Source: Luteimonas padinae (GTDB taxonomy: Bacteria; Pseudomonadota; Gammaproteobacteria; Xanthomonadales; Xanthomonadaceae). From it: a stretch of 64,000 bases of DNA. The stretch covers positions 124,001 to 188,000 of the forward strand of contig NZ_BMZT01000005.1 of the NCBI RefSeq assembly GCF_014652935.1. The letters run 5' to 3'. Of this stretch, positions 24,774 through 37,797 are shown piece by piece (position 1 is the first letter of the stretch; each line of letters opens with the position of its first letter). Below the pieces are notes generated by a model, which saw only the letters and a program-made list of their open reading frames with translations, was not told the DNA's origin and searched no databases. Made by a program: the position numbers and the translations under genes.

Positions 24774-25478
24774 ATGATCGAATTCGGCCATCTCACCCAC
24801 GTCGGCCTCCGGCGCGAGCTCAACGAAGACACCTATTACGGCGACAGCGAGCTGGGCCTGTGGCTGGTCGCCGACGGCATGGGCGGGCACGAGTACGGCG
24901 AAGTCGCCAGCGCGCTGGCGCGCGAGGCGATCGTGCGCGAGACCCGGCAGGGCACGTCGCTGGCGCAGGCGATCCGCATCGCCGACGAGGAGATCATCGG
25001 GGCTTCGCGCCGGCGCCAGGACGCGCTGCCGATGGGCACCACCGTGGTCGCGGCGCGGGTGACGGGCAGCCGCTTCGAGGTCGCCTGGGTCGGCGACAGC
25101 CGGGTCTACCTGTGGCGCGACGGCAAGCTGGCGCAGCTGTCGCAGGACCACAGCTACGTCCAGGAGCTGATCACCCAGGGCGCGATCAGCATCGACCAGG
25201 CGCGCAGCCATCCGCAGCGCAACGTGGTCACCCAGGCACTGGGCGTGACCGACCCGCAGGCGCTCAACGTCGAGACGATGTCCGGCGAGCTCGGCCCCGG
25301 CATGCAGCTGCTGCTGTGCAGCGACGGCCTGACCGAGGAGGTGGACGACCGCGCCATCGCCCGGGTGCTGGCGCACGGCGAGTGCAGCGCGCAGGAATGC
25401 GTCGACGGGCTGGTGGCCGCGGCGCTGGACGGCGGCGGTTCCGACAACGTGACCGTGGTGCTGGTGCGCCGGCACTGA
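24774..25478 (+). CDS. PP2C-family serine/threonine phosphatase
   Basis: 234-residue Mn/Mg-dependent protein phosphatase of the bacterial PP2C/Stp type. It begins with the HVGLRRELNEDTYY motif (Asn-Glu-Asp), then VADGMGGHEYGEVAS (metal Asp and Gly), GTTVVAARV, VGDSRVYLWR, LLLCSDGLTEEVDD and GGGSDNVTVVLV, so all metal ligands are in place. Such phosphatases reverse Hanks-type Ser/Thr kinases or control type VI secretion; no kinase or FHA protein is in this window, so its partner is elsewhere. It converges with dnaQ. Confidence 0.95.
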   Translation: MIEFGHLTHVGLRRELNEDTYYGDSELGLWLVADGMGGHEYGEVASALAREAIVRETRQGTSLAQAIRIADEEIIGASRRRQDALPMGTTVVAARVTGSRFEVAWVGDSRVYLWRDGKLAQLSQDHSYVQELITQGAISIDQARSHPQRNVVTQALGVTDPQALNVETMSGELGPGMQLLLCSDGLTEEVDDRAIARVLAHGECSAQECVDGLVAAALDGGGSDNVTVVLVRRH

Positions 25479-25540
25479 GGCCGGCGCAACGGATGACGTG
25501 CCGCCGCCGCGGGACCGGGTGGTCGCGGCCGCAGCCGTGA

Positions 25541-26272
25541 CTACAGGGCGCTGGCCTCGGGAGCGGGCGCGCCGGCGTCGTCCCACAGCGCCGTACCGGC
25601 CCGCCCACGGATCGCGGCGACGCGCGCCAGGTGTGCCTCGAGCTCGACCGGGTCCACCGCCACGCGCGGCCGCGGAGCCAGCGCTGCGGCGCGCGGCAGG
25701 TCGATTCGCGCCACCGAAGGCTCCGGCATGGCCGGGCCGGCCAGGCCCAGCTCGGTCTGGCCCGAGGTCAGCGCCAGGTAGACCTCGGCCAGCAGCTGGG
25801 CGTCGAGCAGCGCGCCGTGCAGCTGGCGGGCGGCGTTGTCCACGCCCAGGCGGCGGCAGAGCGCGTCGAGCGAGTTGCGCTGGCCGGGGAAGCGCTGGCG
25901 CGCCAGCTCGAGCGAGTCGAGCACCGTGGCGCGGTCGGTGATCCGGCCGCGGCCATCGAGCATCGACAGCTCGTAGTCCAGGAAGCCGATGTCGAAGGCC
26001 GCGTTGTGGATGACCAGCTCGGCGCCTTCGATGAAGTCCAGGAATTCGTCGGCGATCGCGGCGAAGCGCGGCTTGTCGGCGAGGAAGTCCAGGGTCAGGC
26101 CGGTCACTTCCTGGGCACCCGCCTCGAACTCGCGGTCGGGATGGATGTACTGGTGCCAGGTGCGGCCGGTGGGCCGGCGCTCGACCAGCTCCACGCAGCC
26201 GATCTCGACGACGCGGTTGCCCTTGCGCCATTCCAGGCCGGTGGTTTCGGTGTCGAGGACGATCTGGCGCAT
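25541..26272 (-). CDS. dnaQ: DNA polymerase III subunit epsilon
   Basis: 243-residue 3'-5' proofreading exonuclease. Exo I is VLDTETTG (Asp7, Glu9), Exo II is HNAAFDIGFLDYE, Exo III is HGALLDAQLLAEVY with the catalytic His and Asp (DEDDh class). A C-terminal tail follows the nuclease domain and is presumably the part that binds the polymerase alpha subunit. The start MRQIVLDTETTG fits the family. It is downstream of rnhA in the order rnhA-dnaQ; in E. coli the two are divergent neighbours, here they are co-oriented with 38 bp between them. Confidence 0.96.
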   Translation of the reverse strand: MRQIVLDTETTGLEWRKGNRVVEIGCVELVERRPTGRTWHQYIHPDREFEAGAQEVTGLTLDFLADKPRFAAIADEFLDFIEGAELVIHNAAFDIGFLDYELSMLDGRGRITDRATVLDSLELARQRFPGQRNSLDALCRRLGVDNAARQLHGALLDAQLLAEVYLALTSGQTELGLAGPAMPEPSVARIDLPRAAALAPRPRVAVDPVELEAHLARVAAIRGRAGTALWDDAGAPAPEASAL

Positions 26273-26310
26273 CGGTGGTCGGGGCTTCCAGGTGGACGGA
26301 GGACGCGGGC

Positions 26311-26757
26311 TCAGCGCGCCGCGGCGCGGAACCGGATGGCTTCGTTGCGCGCCAGTGTGTCGACGCGCTCGTTGTCGGGGTCGCCGGAATGGCCCTTCAC
26401 CCAGCGCCAGTCGATGACGTGCCGGCCGCTGGCGGCGTGCAGACGCTCCCAGAGGTCGCGGTTCTTCACCGGGTCGCCGCCGGCGGTCTTCCAGCCGCGG
26501 CGCACCCAGTTGCGCATCCACTCGGTGATGCCCTTGCGGACGTACTGGGAGTCGGTGTGCAGCGTGACCGCGCAGTCCTCGGTCAGGGTCTCGAGGGCGA
26601 CGATCGCCGCCATCAGCTCCATGCGGTTGTTGGTGGTCTCCGCCTCGCCGCCCACCAGCTCGCGCTCGCGTGCGCCGTAGCGCAGCAGCGCGGCCCAGCC
26701 GCCCGGGCCGGGGTTGCCGAGGCAGGCCCCGTCGGTATGCACTTCGACCGCCTTCAT
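26311..26757 (-). CDS. rnhA: Ribonuclease HI
   Basis: 148-residue RNase HI, which cuts the RNA strand of RNA-DNA hybrids. The four carboxylates are visible in [35 protein letters not shown] and [13 protein letters not shown], and the basic protrusion ([24 protein letters not shown]) is present as in the E. coli enzyme. Its ATG overlaps the TGA of the upstream methyltransferase-like gene (ATGA), so the two are co-translated. Confidence 0.97.
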   Translation of the reverse strand: MKAVEVHTDGACLGNPGPGGWAALLRYGARERELVGGEAETTNNRMELMAAIVALETLTEDCAVTLHTDSQYVRKGITEWMRNWVRRGWKTAGGDPVKNRDLWERLHAASGRHVIDWRWVKGHSGDPDNERVDTLARNEAIRFRAAAR

Positions 26758-27416
26758 GCCGTCGCGGCCCCCGGCGCCACCGGAAGCAGGCGCCGCCGCC
26801 GGATGGGCGTGAGCGGCAGGCTTCGCTTGTCCGCGCGCAGGAGGTAGGCGGCGCGCAGCCCGGCGCCCTCCTGGCGGCGCGCATCGGCCACAGGTTCCCA
26901 GCGCGGGCCCATGCCTTCCGACACCGCCCCCGGCTCGAGGCCTGCACGGCGCAGCAGCCGCCGCCACGACAGCGGCTCGGCGGCGCGCAGGCCATGGCCG
27001 CGCCAGCGCCAGCGGTACGGCGACAGCGGGTTGAGCCCGAACAGCAGCACGCGGCCGCCGGGCAACAGCAGGCGTTCGACCTCCTCCAGCAGCGCGCTGC
27101 CCGCCGCGGCCGGCAGTGCGACGTGCTGCAGCACCACGGTGCCGAAGGCCTCGCTGGGCAGCGGCAGCGGCAGGCCGCAAGCCACGTCGCCGCCGAAACG
27201 CCCGCCGCGGGGATACAGCGCGACGCCGCGACCGTCCTCGGGGCGCTCCGGCGGCAGCGGCGCCAGCCACAGCCAGTGCTGCGCGGGCCGCTCCGCCAGC
27301 GCGCCGGCGATGGCGTCGCGCTCGCTCTGGAGCAGGGCCGCGCCTTCGCTGGACGCGAACCAGGCCTGGGCGGCGTCGGGTTGACCGGAGCGGGAACGGA
27401 GGGGCATGGTCGCCAT
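26754..27416 (-). CDS. YafS-like class I methyltransferase
   Basis: 220-residue protein with a class I methyltransferase C-terminal half: [45 protein letters not shown] resembles the part after the SAM pocket in the YafS/UbiE-like group. The expected DxGxGxG motif of the SAM pocket is not seen in the N-terminal part, so activity is uncertain. Placement between gloB and rnhA equals that of yafS in E. coli. Start taken at the ATG at 27414-27416; another ATG nine bases on is equally possible. It diverges from gloB with 35 bp between starts. Confidence 0.75.
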   Translation of the reverse strand: MATMPLRSRSGQPDAAQAWFASSEGAALLQSERDAIAGALAERPAQHWLWLAPLPPERPEDGRGVALYPRGGRFGGDVACGLPLPLPSEAFGTVVLQHVALPAAAGSALLEEVERLLLPGGRVLLFGLNPLSPYRWRWRGHGLRAAEPLSWRRLLRRAGLEPGAVSEGMGPRWEPVADARRQEGAGLRAAYLLRADKRSLPLTPIRRRRLLPVAPGAATA

Positions 27417-27451
27417 TCTAGACGCCACGTCCCCGCCACGCGCCCCCGCCC

Positions 27452-28222
27452 ATGGCTCCCGTTCCGATCCCGGCGTTCGCCGACAACTACATCTGGCGGC
27501 TGCCCGCGCAGGCCGGTCGCGGCACGCTGCTGGTGGATCCCGGCGACGCCGCACCGGTGCTGGCCGCCGCGGATGCCGGTGGCTGGGAGCCCGATGCCGT
27601 GCTGCTGACCCACCACCACGACGACCACATCGGCGGCGTGGCGGCGCTGCGCGAGCGCTGGCCGGGGCTGGAGGTCATCGCACCCGACGAGCCGCGCATT
27701 CCCTTCGCCACCCGGCGGGTCGGCGACGGCGACCGGGTCGAGGTCGCCGGCCATGGCTTCGACGTGCTGGCGGTACCCGGCCATACCGTGAGCCACATCG
27801 CATTCCACGGCCATGGCCTCTTGTTTTGCGGCGACACGCTGTTCAGTCTCGGTTGCGGCCGGCTGTTCGAGGGTACGCCGGCTCGTATGCTGGCCTCGCT
27901 CGACCGGCTGGCGGCCCTGCCCGGCCATACCCTGGTGTGCTGCGGGCACGAGTACACACAGTCGAATGCCGCCTTCGCGCGGACGGTCGACCCCGACAAC
28001 CCGGCGCTCGTGCGCCGCAGCGAAGAGGTGGCCACCTTGCGCGACAGTTCCCGTCCCACGCTTCCCGTCACGCTCGCCGACGAGCGCGCCTGCAACCCCT
28101 TCCTGCGCGTGGACGCGCCGGCTGTGCGCGCGTCCATCGCCGCCTGGTCCGGGGAGGACGCCCTGGCGCGCGTCGACGCATTCGCCGCGCTGCGGCGCTG
28201 GAAGGACGGATTCCGCGCATGA
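27452..28222 (+). CDS. gloB: Hydroxyacylglutathione hydrolase (glyoxalase II)
   Basis: 256-residue glyoxalase II, which cleaves S-lactoylglutathione in methylglyoxal detoxification. The metal motif THHHDDH (His54, His56, Asp58, His59), [37 protein letters not shown] and the C-terminal basic region NPFLRVDAP that binds glutathione are all present. Its TGA overlaps the ATG of the transglycosylase gene. The order mltD-gloB-yafS-rnhA-dnaQ is the same set as in E. coli. Confidence 0.96.
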   Translation: MAPVPIPAFADNYIWRLPAQAGRGTLLVDPGDAAPVLAAADAGGWEPDAVLLTHHHDDHIGGVAALRERWPGLEVIAPDEPRIPFATRRVGDGDRVEVAGHGFDVLAVPGHTVSHIAFHGHGLLFCGDTLFSLGCGRLFEGTPARMLASLDRLAALPGHTLVCCGHEYTQSNAAFARTVDPDNPALVRRSEEVATLRDSSRPTLPVTLADERACNPFLRVDAPAVRASIAAWSGEDALARVDAFAALRRWKDGFRA

Positions 28223-29301
28223 GGGCGCGCACCCTCGCCGCGGCGGCGCTGCTGATGGCGTTCGCCGCGGGACCGGTGGCGGCCGCCGACGCGGCGGCCG
28301 ACGGATCGGACAGCAGTACCGCCACCAGCGCGACCGCGATCACCACGACCACTGCCACCGCCACTGCCGGGGCCACGTCAACGGCGGCTCCAGCGTCGGC
28401 CAGCCAGGCCGTCGCGGTCGCGACACCAGCAGCCGCCCAGGCTTCGACGGCCCCGCCGCCAGTCGGCCAGGCCGCCGCTGTGCCGGTACCTGACAGCGTC
28501 ACCAGCGGCACCGCCATCTACGGGCGCTTCGTCGAAGGCCTGGCGCAGCCCGGGTGCGAGGACGCCAGCCCGCGCTGGCGTGCGCACTTCGCGCATGTGC
28601 CCGAGCAGCTCGTCTCCGGCGAGGGCGAGGTGCTGCCGCTGTTCGGCTACGTGGTCGAAGCGCTGCGCGCCGCGCACCTGCCAACCGAGTACGCGCTGAT
28701 CCCCTTCGTCGAAAGCGGCTACCGCCCCGGCGCGCGCAGCGGCAGCGGCCCGGCCGGGCTGTGGCAGTTCATCGCCGTCACCGCCCGCAACCACGACATC
28801 CCGGTGCGCAAGGGTTACGACGGGCGCCTGTCGCCGGTCGACGCCACCCGCGCCGCGGTGCGCTACCTGAAGACGCTGCACGGCATGTTCGCCGGCGACT
28901 GGCGGCTCGCGGTCATGGCCTTCAACGCCGGCGAGTACCGCGTGCTCGGCGCCCTGCGCCGCCACGACCAGCGCGCCGCCGCGGCCAACCCCGAGCGGCT
29001 CGAGAGCCTGTCGGGCATCACCCGCGCCTACGTGCGCAAGCTGCATGCGCTGTCGTGCCTGATGGTCGAGGCCGGCGGCGACGCGGCCTGGACCCGCTCG
29101 CTCGACCGTCCGGTGGCGCGCCTGGTGGCGCTCGACATGGCCGACGAGCCCGCGGGCCTCGACGGCTATGCCAGGCGCCACGGCCTCGACGCCGCGCGCC
29201 TGCGCCGGCTCAATCCCGCGCTGTCCGGTGCGGCGCCGCAAGGCCACAAGGTCCTCGTCCCCATGGCGGCGACCCCGGCGGCGACCGGCGTGGCAAACTA
29301 G
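28219..29301 (+). CDS. mltD: MltD-like membrane-bound lytic transglycosylase
   Basis: 360-residue murein hydrolase with an N-terminal signal peptide ([22 protein letters not shown]), an Ala/Thr-rich linker to about residue 95 and a family 1D SLT domain: the catalytic Glu165 lies in [11 protein letters not shown], followed by [10 protein letters not shown] and AFNAGEY. No cysteine lipobox is visible, so it is periplasmic rather than a lipoprotein. Compared with E. coli MltD it is shorter and lacks clear LysM repeats; the last part ([17 protein letters not shown]...VLVPM) is at most one degenerate LysM-like unit. Position next to gloB supports the name. Confidence 0.85.
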   Translation: MRARTLAAAALLMAFAAGPVAAADAAADGSDSSTATSATAITTTTATATAGATSTAAPASASQAVAVATPAAAQASTAPPPVGQAAAVPVPDSVTSGTAIYGRFVEGLAQPGCEDASPRWRAHFAHVPEQLVSGEGEVLPLFGYVVEALRAAHLPTEYALIPFVESGYRPGARSGSGPAGLWQFIAVTARNHDIPVRKGYDGRLSPVDATRAAVRYLKTLHGMFAGDWRLAVMAFNAGEYRVLGALRRHDQRAAAANPERLESLSGITRAYVRKLHALSCLMVEAGGDAAWTRSLDRPVARLVALDMADEPAGLDGYARRHGLDAARLRRLNPALSGAAPQGHKVLVPMAATPAATGVAN

Positions 29302-29330
29302 CCGGCCCACTCCACCGGGTCGAACACACC

Positions 29331-30149
29331 ATGGGATTCCTGCAGGGCAAGCGCGCACTCATCACCGGCATCGCCAGCCAGCGCTCCATCGCCAACGGCA
29401 TCGCCGAGGCCATGCACCGCGAGGGCGCCGAGCTGGCCTTCACCTACCAGAACGAGAAGCTCAAGTCGCGCGTCGAGGACGTCGCCTCGCGCCTGGGCGG
29501 CGGCCCCTCGTTCCCGCTGGACGTCACCGACGACGCGCAGATCGACGCCCTGTTCGCCGATGTCGGCAAGCACTGGCCGGACGGCTTCGACATCCTGGTC
29601 CACGCCATCGCCTTCGCCCCGCGCGAGGCCATCGCCGGGCAGTTCCTGGACGGCCTGTCGCGCGACGCCTTCTCGGTGGCGCAGGACATCTCCGCATACT
29701 CGCTGGCGGCGCTGGCCAAGGGCGCGCGCCCGCTGATGCAGGGCCGCAACGGCGCCGTGCTGACGCTCTCCTACCTGGGCGCCGTGCGCACCCTGCCCAG
29801 CTACAACGTGATGGGCGTGGCCAAGGCCAGCCTCGAGGCCACGATGCGCTACCTGGCCTACAACCTCGGGCCGGAAGGCATCCGCGTCAACGCGATCTCC
29901 GCCGGCCCGATCAAGACGCTCGCCGCGTCGGGCATCGGCGGCTTCCGGAAGATCCTGGGCCACGTCGAGGCGCATGCGCCGATGCGGCGCACGGTCAGCA
30001 TCGAGGATGTCGGCAACGTCGCCGCTTTCCTGTGCTCCGACCTGGCCTCGGGCGTGACCGGCGAGGTCACCTACGTCGACGGCGGCTACAACATCGTCAG
30101 CATGACCGGGCTGGAAGAGCCGGCGGGTGGCGAAGCTGCGGCCGAGTAG
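29331..30149 (+). CDS. fabI: Enoyl-ACP reductase FabI
   Basis: 272-residue NADH-dependent enoyl-ACP reductase, the last step of each fatty-acid elongation cycle and the triclosan/isoniazid-type target. It has the FabI pattern [14 protein letters not shown], the active-site Tyr148, Tyr158 and Lys165 (Tyr-x6-Lys), and [15 protein letters not shown]. Length matches E. coli FabI. It stands alone, 28.8 kb from the fab cluster, in a 29-bp gap after the transglycosylase gene, and faces ppiD across a 91-bp GC-rich gap with hairpin-forming sequence. Confidence 0.96.
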   Translation: MGFLQGKRALITGIASQRSIANGIAEAMHREGAELAFTYQNEKLKSRVEDVASRLGGGPSFPLDVTDDAQIDALFADVGKHWPDGFDILVHAIAFAPREAIAGQFLDGLSRDAFSVAQDISAYSLAALAKGARPLMQGRNGAVLTLSYLGAVRTLPSYNVMGVAKASLEATMRYLAYNLGPEGIRVNAISAGPIKTLAASGIGGFRKILGHVEAHAPMRRTVSIEDVGNVAAFLCSDLASGVTGEVTYVDGGYNIVSMTGLEEPAGGEAAAE

Positions 30150-30240
30150 TCGCTGCATACCGGCCGCCGCGCGTCCCGCGGCGGGCCTGGATACGAAGGT
30201 CCGCCGCGGGCCGCCGGCGTCGCCGCGGCCCCGGTGCGCG

Positions 30241-32220
30241 CTACAGGCGCGCTTCGACCGTGGTCACCCGCATCCGCTGGCGCAGCGCGCGCATCAGCGC
30301 CATCGCGTCCTCGTTGCCGGCCATGCCTGCCAGCTGCGTCTGCAGCATCGTGCGCTCCTCGGCGCTGGCCGCGGCGGCGTCGCCCGGGGTCACCTTCTCG
30401 ACCGCATAGACCACCACGCTGCCGTCGTCCTGCAGCACGCGGCCCGCGGAAACCTTGCCTTCGGCCGGGGCCGGCGCGGCGAAGATCGCCTCGTTGGCCT
30501 CCGCCGACGGCATCGGCATGCCACGCGGCGTCCCGGGCATGGGCATGTGCATCCAGCCCTTGGCCTCGGCGACTTCGGCCAGCGGCTTGCCGCCGGCGAC
30601 CTCGGCCACGGCCGCGTCGGCCTCGGCGAGCACGGCCTTGCTGGCGCGATCGGCGCGGATGGCCGCGACCACTTCGTCGCGGACATCGGCCAGCGGGCGT
30701 TCGCGCTCGGGTTCGTGCGCGGTGACGCGGATCAGCACGCTGTGGTTCGGACCCAGCTCGATCGGATCGCTGACGGTGCCGTCCTGGACCAGCGCCTCGG
30801 AGAACGCGGCGCGCTGCACCTGCTCGTTGGCGACGATGCCCTCGCCACCGCCGCGGACGAACGGGCCGGCCTTCTGCACCGGCAGGCCCGCCTCGCGCGC
30901 GGCCGGCGCCAGCGAGCTCGGGTTGCGGTAGATCTGGTCCACCAGGCGGCCGATGAGTTCATTGAACGCGCGTTCGCCGTCGGTCACGGCCTGCGCGGCC
31001 GCAAGTTCGGCGCGGGCCTCCTCGAAGCCGACCGCGCGGCCTTCGCGCACCTCGCGCACCAGCAGCACGTGCCAGCCGAAATCCGTCAGGACCGGTTCGC
31101 TCGGGACGCCGGGCTCGACCGAGGCCACGGCCTGATCGAAGCTCTCGCCCATGATCCCGTCTTCGATCCAGCCAAGGTCGCCGCCGCCGGCCTTCGAGCC
31201 CTCGTCATCGGACTCCTCGCGCGCGATCGCCGCGAAGTCGGCGCCGGGCGCCCGGACCTTCGCCGCGATGGCATCCGCGCGCGCCTTGGCCGCGTCGCGC
31301 GCGCCGGCGTCGTCGCCCTCGGGCGCGCGCACCAGGATGTGCGAGACCAGGCGTTGGGCAGGCTCGACGAACCGCGCCTTCTCCTGCTCGTAGCGCGCGC
31401 GCAGGGTGGCGTCGTCGGCGGGCTGCGGCGCAGGCACGGCGTCGGCGGTGATCTCGACGTACTCGATCGACACCTGCTCCGGCGCGCGGTACTCGGCGCG
31501 GTGCGCGTCGTACCAGGCCTGGATCTCGGCGGCCGACACGGCGCCGGTGTCCGCCGCGGGCGCCGGCAGCATGGCGACAGTGGCGTCGCGCTGCTGGCCC
31601 AGCAGTTCCATGGTGCGCGCCAGCTGGCCTTCGCTGGCGAACGCGGTCGCGGCGACGCGGCTGGGCAGCAGCACCATCTGCAGGCGTTCGCGGAGTTCGT
31701 CCTGGTGCTGGCGCGGCGTCTGCACCGGGACGCGCGACTGCAGCAGCATCTGGTAGCGCTGGGGATCGAAGCGGCCTTCGACCTGGAATTCCGGCATCGC
31801 CTGCAGCACTTCGCGCACCTGGTCGTCGCCCACGGCCACGCCGGCGCTTTCGGCGGCAAGACCGAGCACCGCGCGGTCGACCAGCTGGTCGAGGACCGCA
31901 AGCTTGTTGTCCATCTGTTCGAACGCGCGCGCGTCGAAAGCGTCGCCCTGGGCCGCGCGCGCCTGCTGGCGGGCGAGCTCGAATTCACTGCGGAACTCCT
32001 CCGGCGACACCTCGCGGGATACCCACACCGCCTTGCGCACCGGCCACAGGTCGGGCGCCGAACGCCACCATGACGGTGGTGCCTCGACCTTCGCGGCGTA
32101 GTTCGCCGAATTCTGGAACAGGTACTGCTCCATGCCGAAGAAGGCGAACGGGATCGCGAGGATCGCGACGATCACCACGGCGATCCAGCCGGAGGTCTTA
32201 TCTCGAAGTGCTTGCAGCAT
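30241..32220 (-). CDS. ppiD: Periplasmic chaperone / peptidyl-prolyl isomerase PpiD
   Basis: 659-residue SurA/PpiD family protein anchored by one N-terminal helix (about residues 12-33, WIAVVIVAILAIPFAFFGM). A SurA-like chaperone region follows, with the parvulin domain at about 270-380 (RLVSHILVRAPEG, GGGDLGWI, FGWHVLLVREV). A second parvulin-like segment near the C-terminus is more divergent. It helps secreted proteins fold near the Sec translocon (family knowledge). In E. coli it lies next to hupB and lon; here it is separated from hupB by two tRNAs on the same strand. Confidence 0.93.
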   Translation of the reverse strand: MLQALRDKTSGWIAVVIVAILAIPFAFFGMEQYLFQNSANYAAKVEAPPSWWRSAPDLWPVRKAVWVSREVSPEEFRSEFELARQQARAAQGDAFDARAFEQMDNKLAVLDQLVDRAVLGLAAESAGVAVGDDQVREVLQAMPEFQVEGRFDPQRYQMLLQSRVPVQTPRQHQDELRERLQMVLLPSRVAATAFASEGQLARTMELLGQQRDATVAMLPAPAADTGAVSAAEIQAWYDAHRAEYRAPEQVSIEYVEITADAVPAPQPADDATLRARYEQEKARFVEPAQRLVSHILVRAPEGDDAGARDAAKARADAIAAKVRAPGADFAAIAREESDDEGSKAGGGDLGWIEDGIMGESFDQAVASVEPGVPSEPVLTDFGWHVLLVREVREGRAVGFEEARAELAAAQAVTDGERAFNELIGRLVDQIYRNPSSLAPAAREAGLPVQKAGPFVRGGGEGIVANEQVQRAAFSEALVQDGTVSDPIELGPNHSVLIRVTAHEPERERPLADVRDEVVAAIRADRASKAVLAEADAAVAEVAGGKPLAEVAEAKGWMHMPMPGTPRGMPMPSAEANEAIFAAPAPAEGKVSAGRVLQDDGSVVVYAVEKVTPGDAAAASAEERTMLQTQLAGMAGNEDAMALMRALRQRMRVTTVEARL

Positions 32221-32289
32221 GTCAGGGCGCGCGTTGGACGTAGCCGCGCAGTCTAGCGCATGGCCGGGCGCAGCGGCCCCGCGGACCGG

Positions 32290-32318
32290 AAAAGAAGAAA
32301 GGCGCCCTTTCGGGCGCC
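32290..32318 (-). terminator. Rho-independent terminator of the tRNA-Asp/Val unit
   Basis: On the minus strand GGCGCCCGAAAGGGCGCC is followed by TTTCTTCTTTT. It lies just downstream of tRNA-Asp and upstream of ppiD. Confidence 0.85.
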
Positions 32319-32331
32319 TTCCTGGTGTGAC

Positions 32332-32408
32332 TGGCGGAGTGGACGGGACTCGAACCCGCGACCTCCGGCGTGACAGGCCAGCATTCTAACCAACTGAACT
32401 ACCACTCC
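32332..32408 (-). tRNA. tRNA-Asp(GTC)
   Basis: 77 nt with encoded CCA: GGAGTGG pairs with CCACTCC, discriminator G, anticodon loop CTGTCAC reads GTC (Asp), T loop GGTTCGAGTCC. Confidence 0.95.
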
Positions 32409-32444
32409 GCGTTGTCGAACCTTGTTGCGAGCGTCAATCCCCGG

Positions 32445-32519
32445 TGGTGGGTGCTGAGGGGATCGAACCCCCGACCCTCTCCTTGTAAGGGAGACGCTCT
32501 ACCGCTGAGCTAAGCACCC
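32445..32519 (-). tRNA. tRNA-Val(TAC)
   Basis: 75 nt with encoded CCA: GGGTGCT pairs with AGCACCC, the anticodon loop CTTACAA reads TAC (Val), and the T loop is GGTTCGATCC. It is 36 bp upstream of tRNA-Asp on the same strand and 12 bp downstream of hupB, so it may share the hupB transcript. Confidence 0.95.
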
Positions 32520-32531
32520 CAGCGGAGTTGC

Positions 32532-32804
32532 TCAGTTTACTGCATCCTTCAGCGCTTTGCCAGCCTTGAACACAGGATTTTTCGAAGCGGCGATGGCGAT
32601 CTCTTCGCCCGTGCGCGGGTTGCGGCCCGTGCGCGCGGCGCGCTCCTTGACCTGGAAGGTACCGAAGCCGACCAGCGCGACGGTGTCGCCCTGCTTCAGG
32701 GCCTTGCCCACCGACGACAGCACGGCGTCGACGGCGCGCGCGGCATCGGCCTTGGACAGGTTGGCCTCGTCGGCAACGGCCTGGACCAGATCATTCTTGT
32801 TCAT
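32532..32804 (-). CDS. hupB: DNA-binding protein HU
   Basis: 90-residue histone-like HU subunit: [29 protein letters not shown], then [33 protein letters not shown] and [16 protein letters not shown], which covers the whole fold with the DNA-binding arm and its tip. It compacts DNA and assists replication and recombination. It is downstream of lon, as in most gammaproteobacteria, with 164 bp between them. Confidence 0.97.
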   Translation of the reverse strand: MNKNDLVQAVADEANLSKADAARAVDAVLSSVGKALKQGDTVALVGFGTFQVKERAARTGRNPRTGEEIAIAASKNPVFKAGKALKDAVN

Positions 32805-32968
32805 CTATTCGGTGCTCCTGCGCAGCACATGGCCGCTCGTGTGGTGGCGGGCCTGCGGGCGGTGTTCGCCGCCGGCGGCTCCGGGGTCGCGTGCGGCGCG
32901 GGGCCGTCGATGCGAGCGCGACTTTATACCAGCGCGCCCGCACCCACGCAAGAAAAGCGTGCGCTCCG

Positions 32969-35395
<2,427 letters not shown>

Positions 35396-35440
35396 CGGGA
35401 CTCCTGGGATGGCGGGCGGCGGGTGGCCGCATGGCTCCCG

Positions 35441-35469
35441 TTATGGGGCCCGCCCGGGGTCCTTGCAAG
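35441..35469 (-). promoter_or_regulatory. Sigma-32-like heat-shock promoter of lon
   Basis: On the minus strand CTTGCAA is followed after 14 bp by CCCCATAA. These match the sigma-32 elements CTTGAAA and CCCCATNT. The -10 part ends 46 bp before the lon ATG. Confidence 0.75.
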
Positions 35470-35580
35470 CGGTGCCGATCACCTCGCCCAACGCCCGCTG
35501 GCGGGGCGCGTGCACCGCGTTCAGCCGGCGCCGGGAAAATCCCGCCTACTCCTGCGCGCCAGCCGAACGCCAAACGCCAA

Positions 35581-35687
35581 CTCCTGTAGGAGCGGCTACA
35601 GCCGCGACCGCCACATGCCCCCGGAATGACGGGCCCAAGCCAGCGAATTGGCAGACCGGGTCGCGGCTGTAGCCGCTCCTACAGGAG
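35581..35687. repeat. Inverted pair of GTAGGAGCGGC REP-like units
   Basis: CTCCTGTAGGAGCGGCTACAG...CCGCGACC (29 bp, 35581-35609) is exactly repeated in reverse at the right end (35659-35687) around about 49 bp. Each unit also contains a self-complementary GCGGCT/AGCCGC core. It fills much of the 334-bp lon-clpX gap (35396-35729); the rest holds the lon promoter. No gene is seen in the gap. Confidence 0.9.
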
Positions 35688-35729
35688 AGCAACGGGCGGC
35701 CGGGCGCGCGAAGGGGCCCGGCCGGGGAT

Positions 35730-37019
<1,290 letters not shown>

Positions 37020-37146
37020 GCCTTCGCCAATCGGTGTATCGGGGGATGTCGGGTCGAGAATAGCACCCGGGCCCCGGGCCGCAAGCGCGGCGGGGCCGGG
37101 TCGCCGCGGGCGGGCCGCGGCTCGGGATGGCCGGTCGAGGGCCCGG

Positions 37147-37773
37147 TCAGGCGGGCTGGATGGAGTCTTCCGGCCGGCGCTCGAGGACCTGGTCGACCAG
37201 GCCGTATTCACGCGCGGCCTCGGCGCTCTTGAAGTTGTCGCGCTCGGTGTCGTGGGCCACCGTTTCGATGGACTGGCCGGTGTGGCGCGCCAGGATCGCG
37301 TTCAGGTTCTGCTTCATCGAGAGGATCTCGCGGGCGTGGATCTCGATGTCCGTCGCCTGTCCCTGGAAGCCGCCCAGGGGCTGGTGGATCATCACCCGCG
37401 AGTTCGGCAGCGCGTAGCGCTTGCCCGCCGCGCCGGACGCCAGCAGCAGCGCGCCCATGCTGGCCGCCTGCCCGACGCAGATGGTGCTGACGTCGGGCTT
37501 GATGAACTGCATGGTGTCGTAGATCGCCATGCCGGCGGTGACGATGCCGCCGGGCGAGTTGATGTACAGGTTGATGTCCTTCTCGGGGTTCTCGGCCTCG
37601 AGGAACAGCATCTGCGCCACGATCACGTTGGCGACGTGGTCGTCGATGCCGCCGACCAGGAAGATCACCCGCTCCTTCAGCAGGCGCGAATAGATGTCGT
37701 ACGCGCGCTCGCCGCGGCTGGTCTGTTCGACCACCATCGGCACGAGGTTCAGGGCCTTGGTCTCGATGCTCAT
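37147..37773 (-). CDS. clpP: ATP-dependent Clp protease proteolytic subunit
   Basis: 208-residue serine peptidase that assembles into a double heptameric chamber. Catalytic Ser105 (GQAASMGA), His130 (VMIHQPLGG) and Asp179 (ERDN) are in place. The start [32 protein letters not shown] includes a short propeptide and the conserved first helix. It is 24 bp after tig, the conserved tig-clpP-clpX operon. Confidence 0.98.
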   Translation of the reverse strand: MSIETKALNLVPMVVEQTSRGERAYDIYSRLLKERVIFLVGGIDDHVANVIVAQMLFLEAENPEKDINLYINSPGGIVTAGMAIYDTMQFIKPDVSTICVGQAASMGALLLASGAAGKRYALPNSRVMIHQPLGGFQGQATDIEIHAREILSMKQNLNAILARHTGQSIETVAHDTERDNFKSAEAAREYGLVDQVLERRPEDSIQPA

Positions 37774-37797
37774 CTCAATCCTGTGTCAGCGGACGCG

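Noticed and set aside
30150-30240. Bidirectional terminator between fabI and ppiD
   Set aside because: GC-rich inverted sequence is present but there is no T run on either side.
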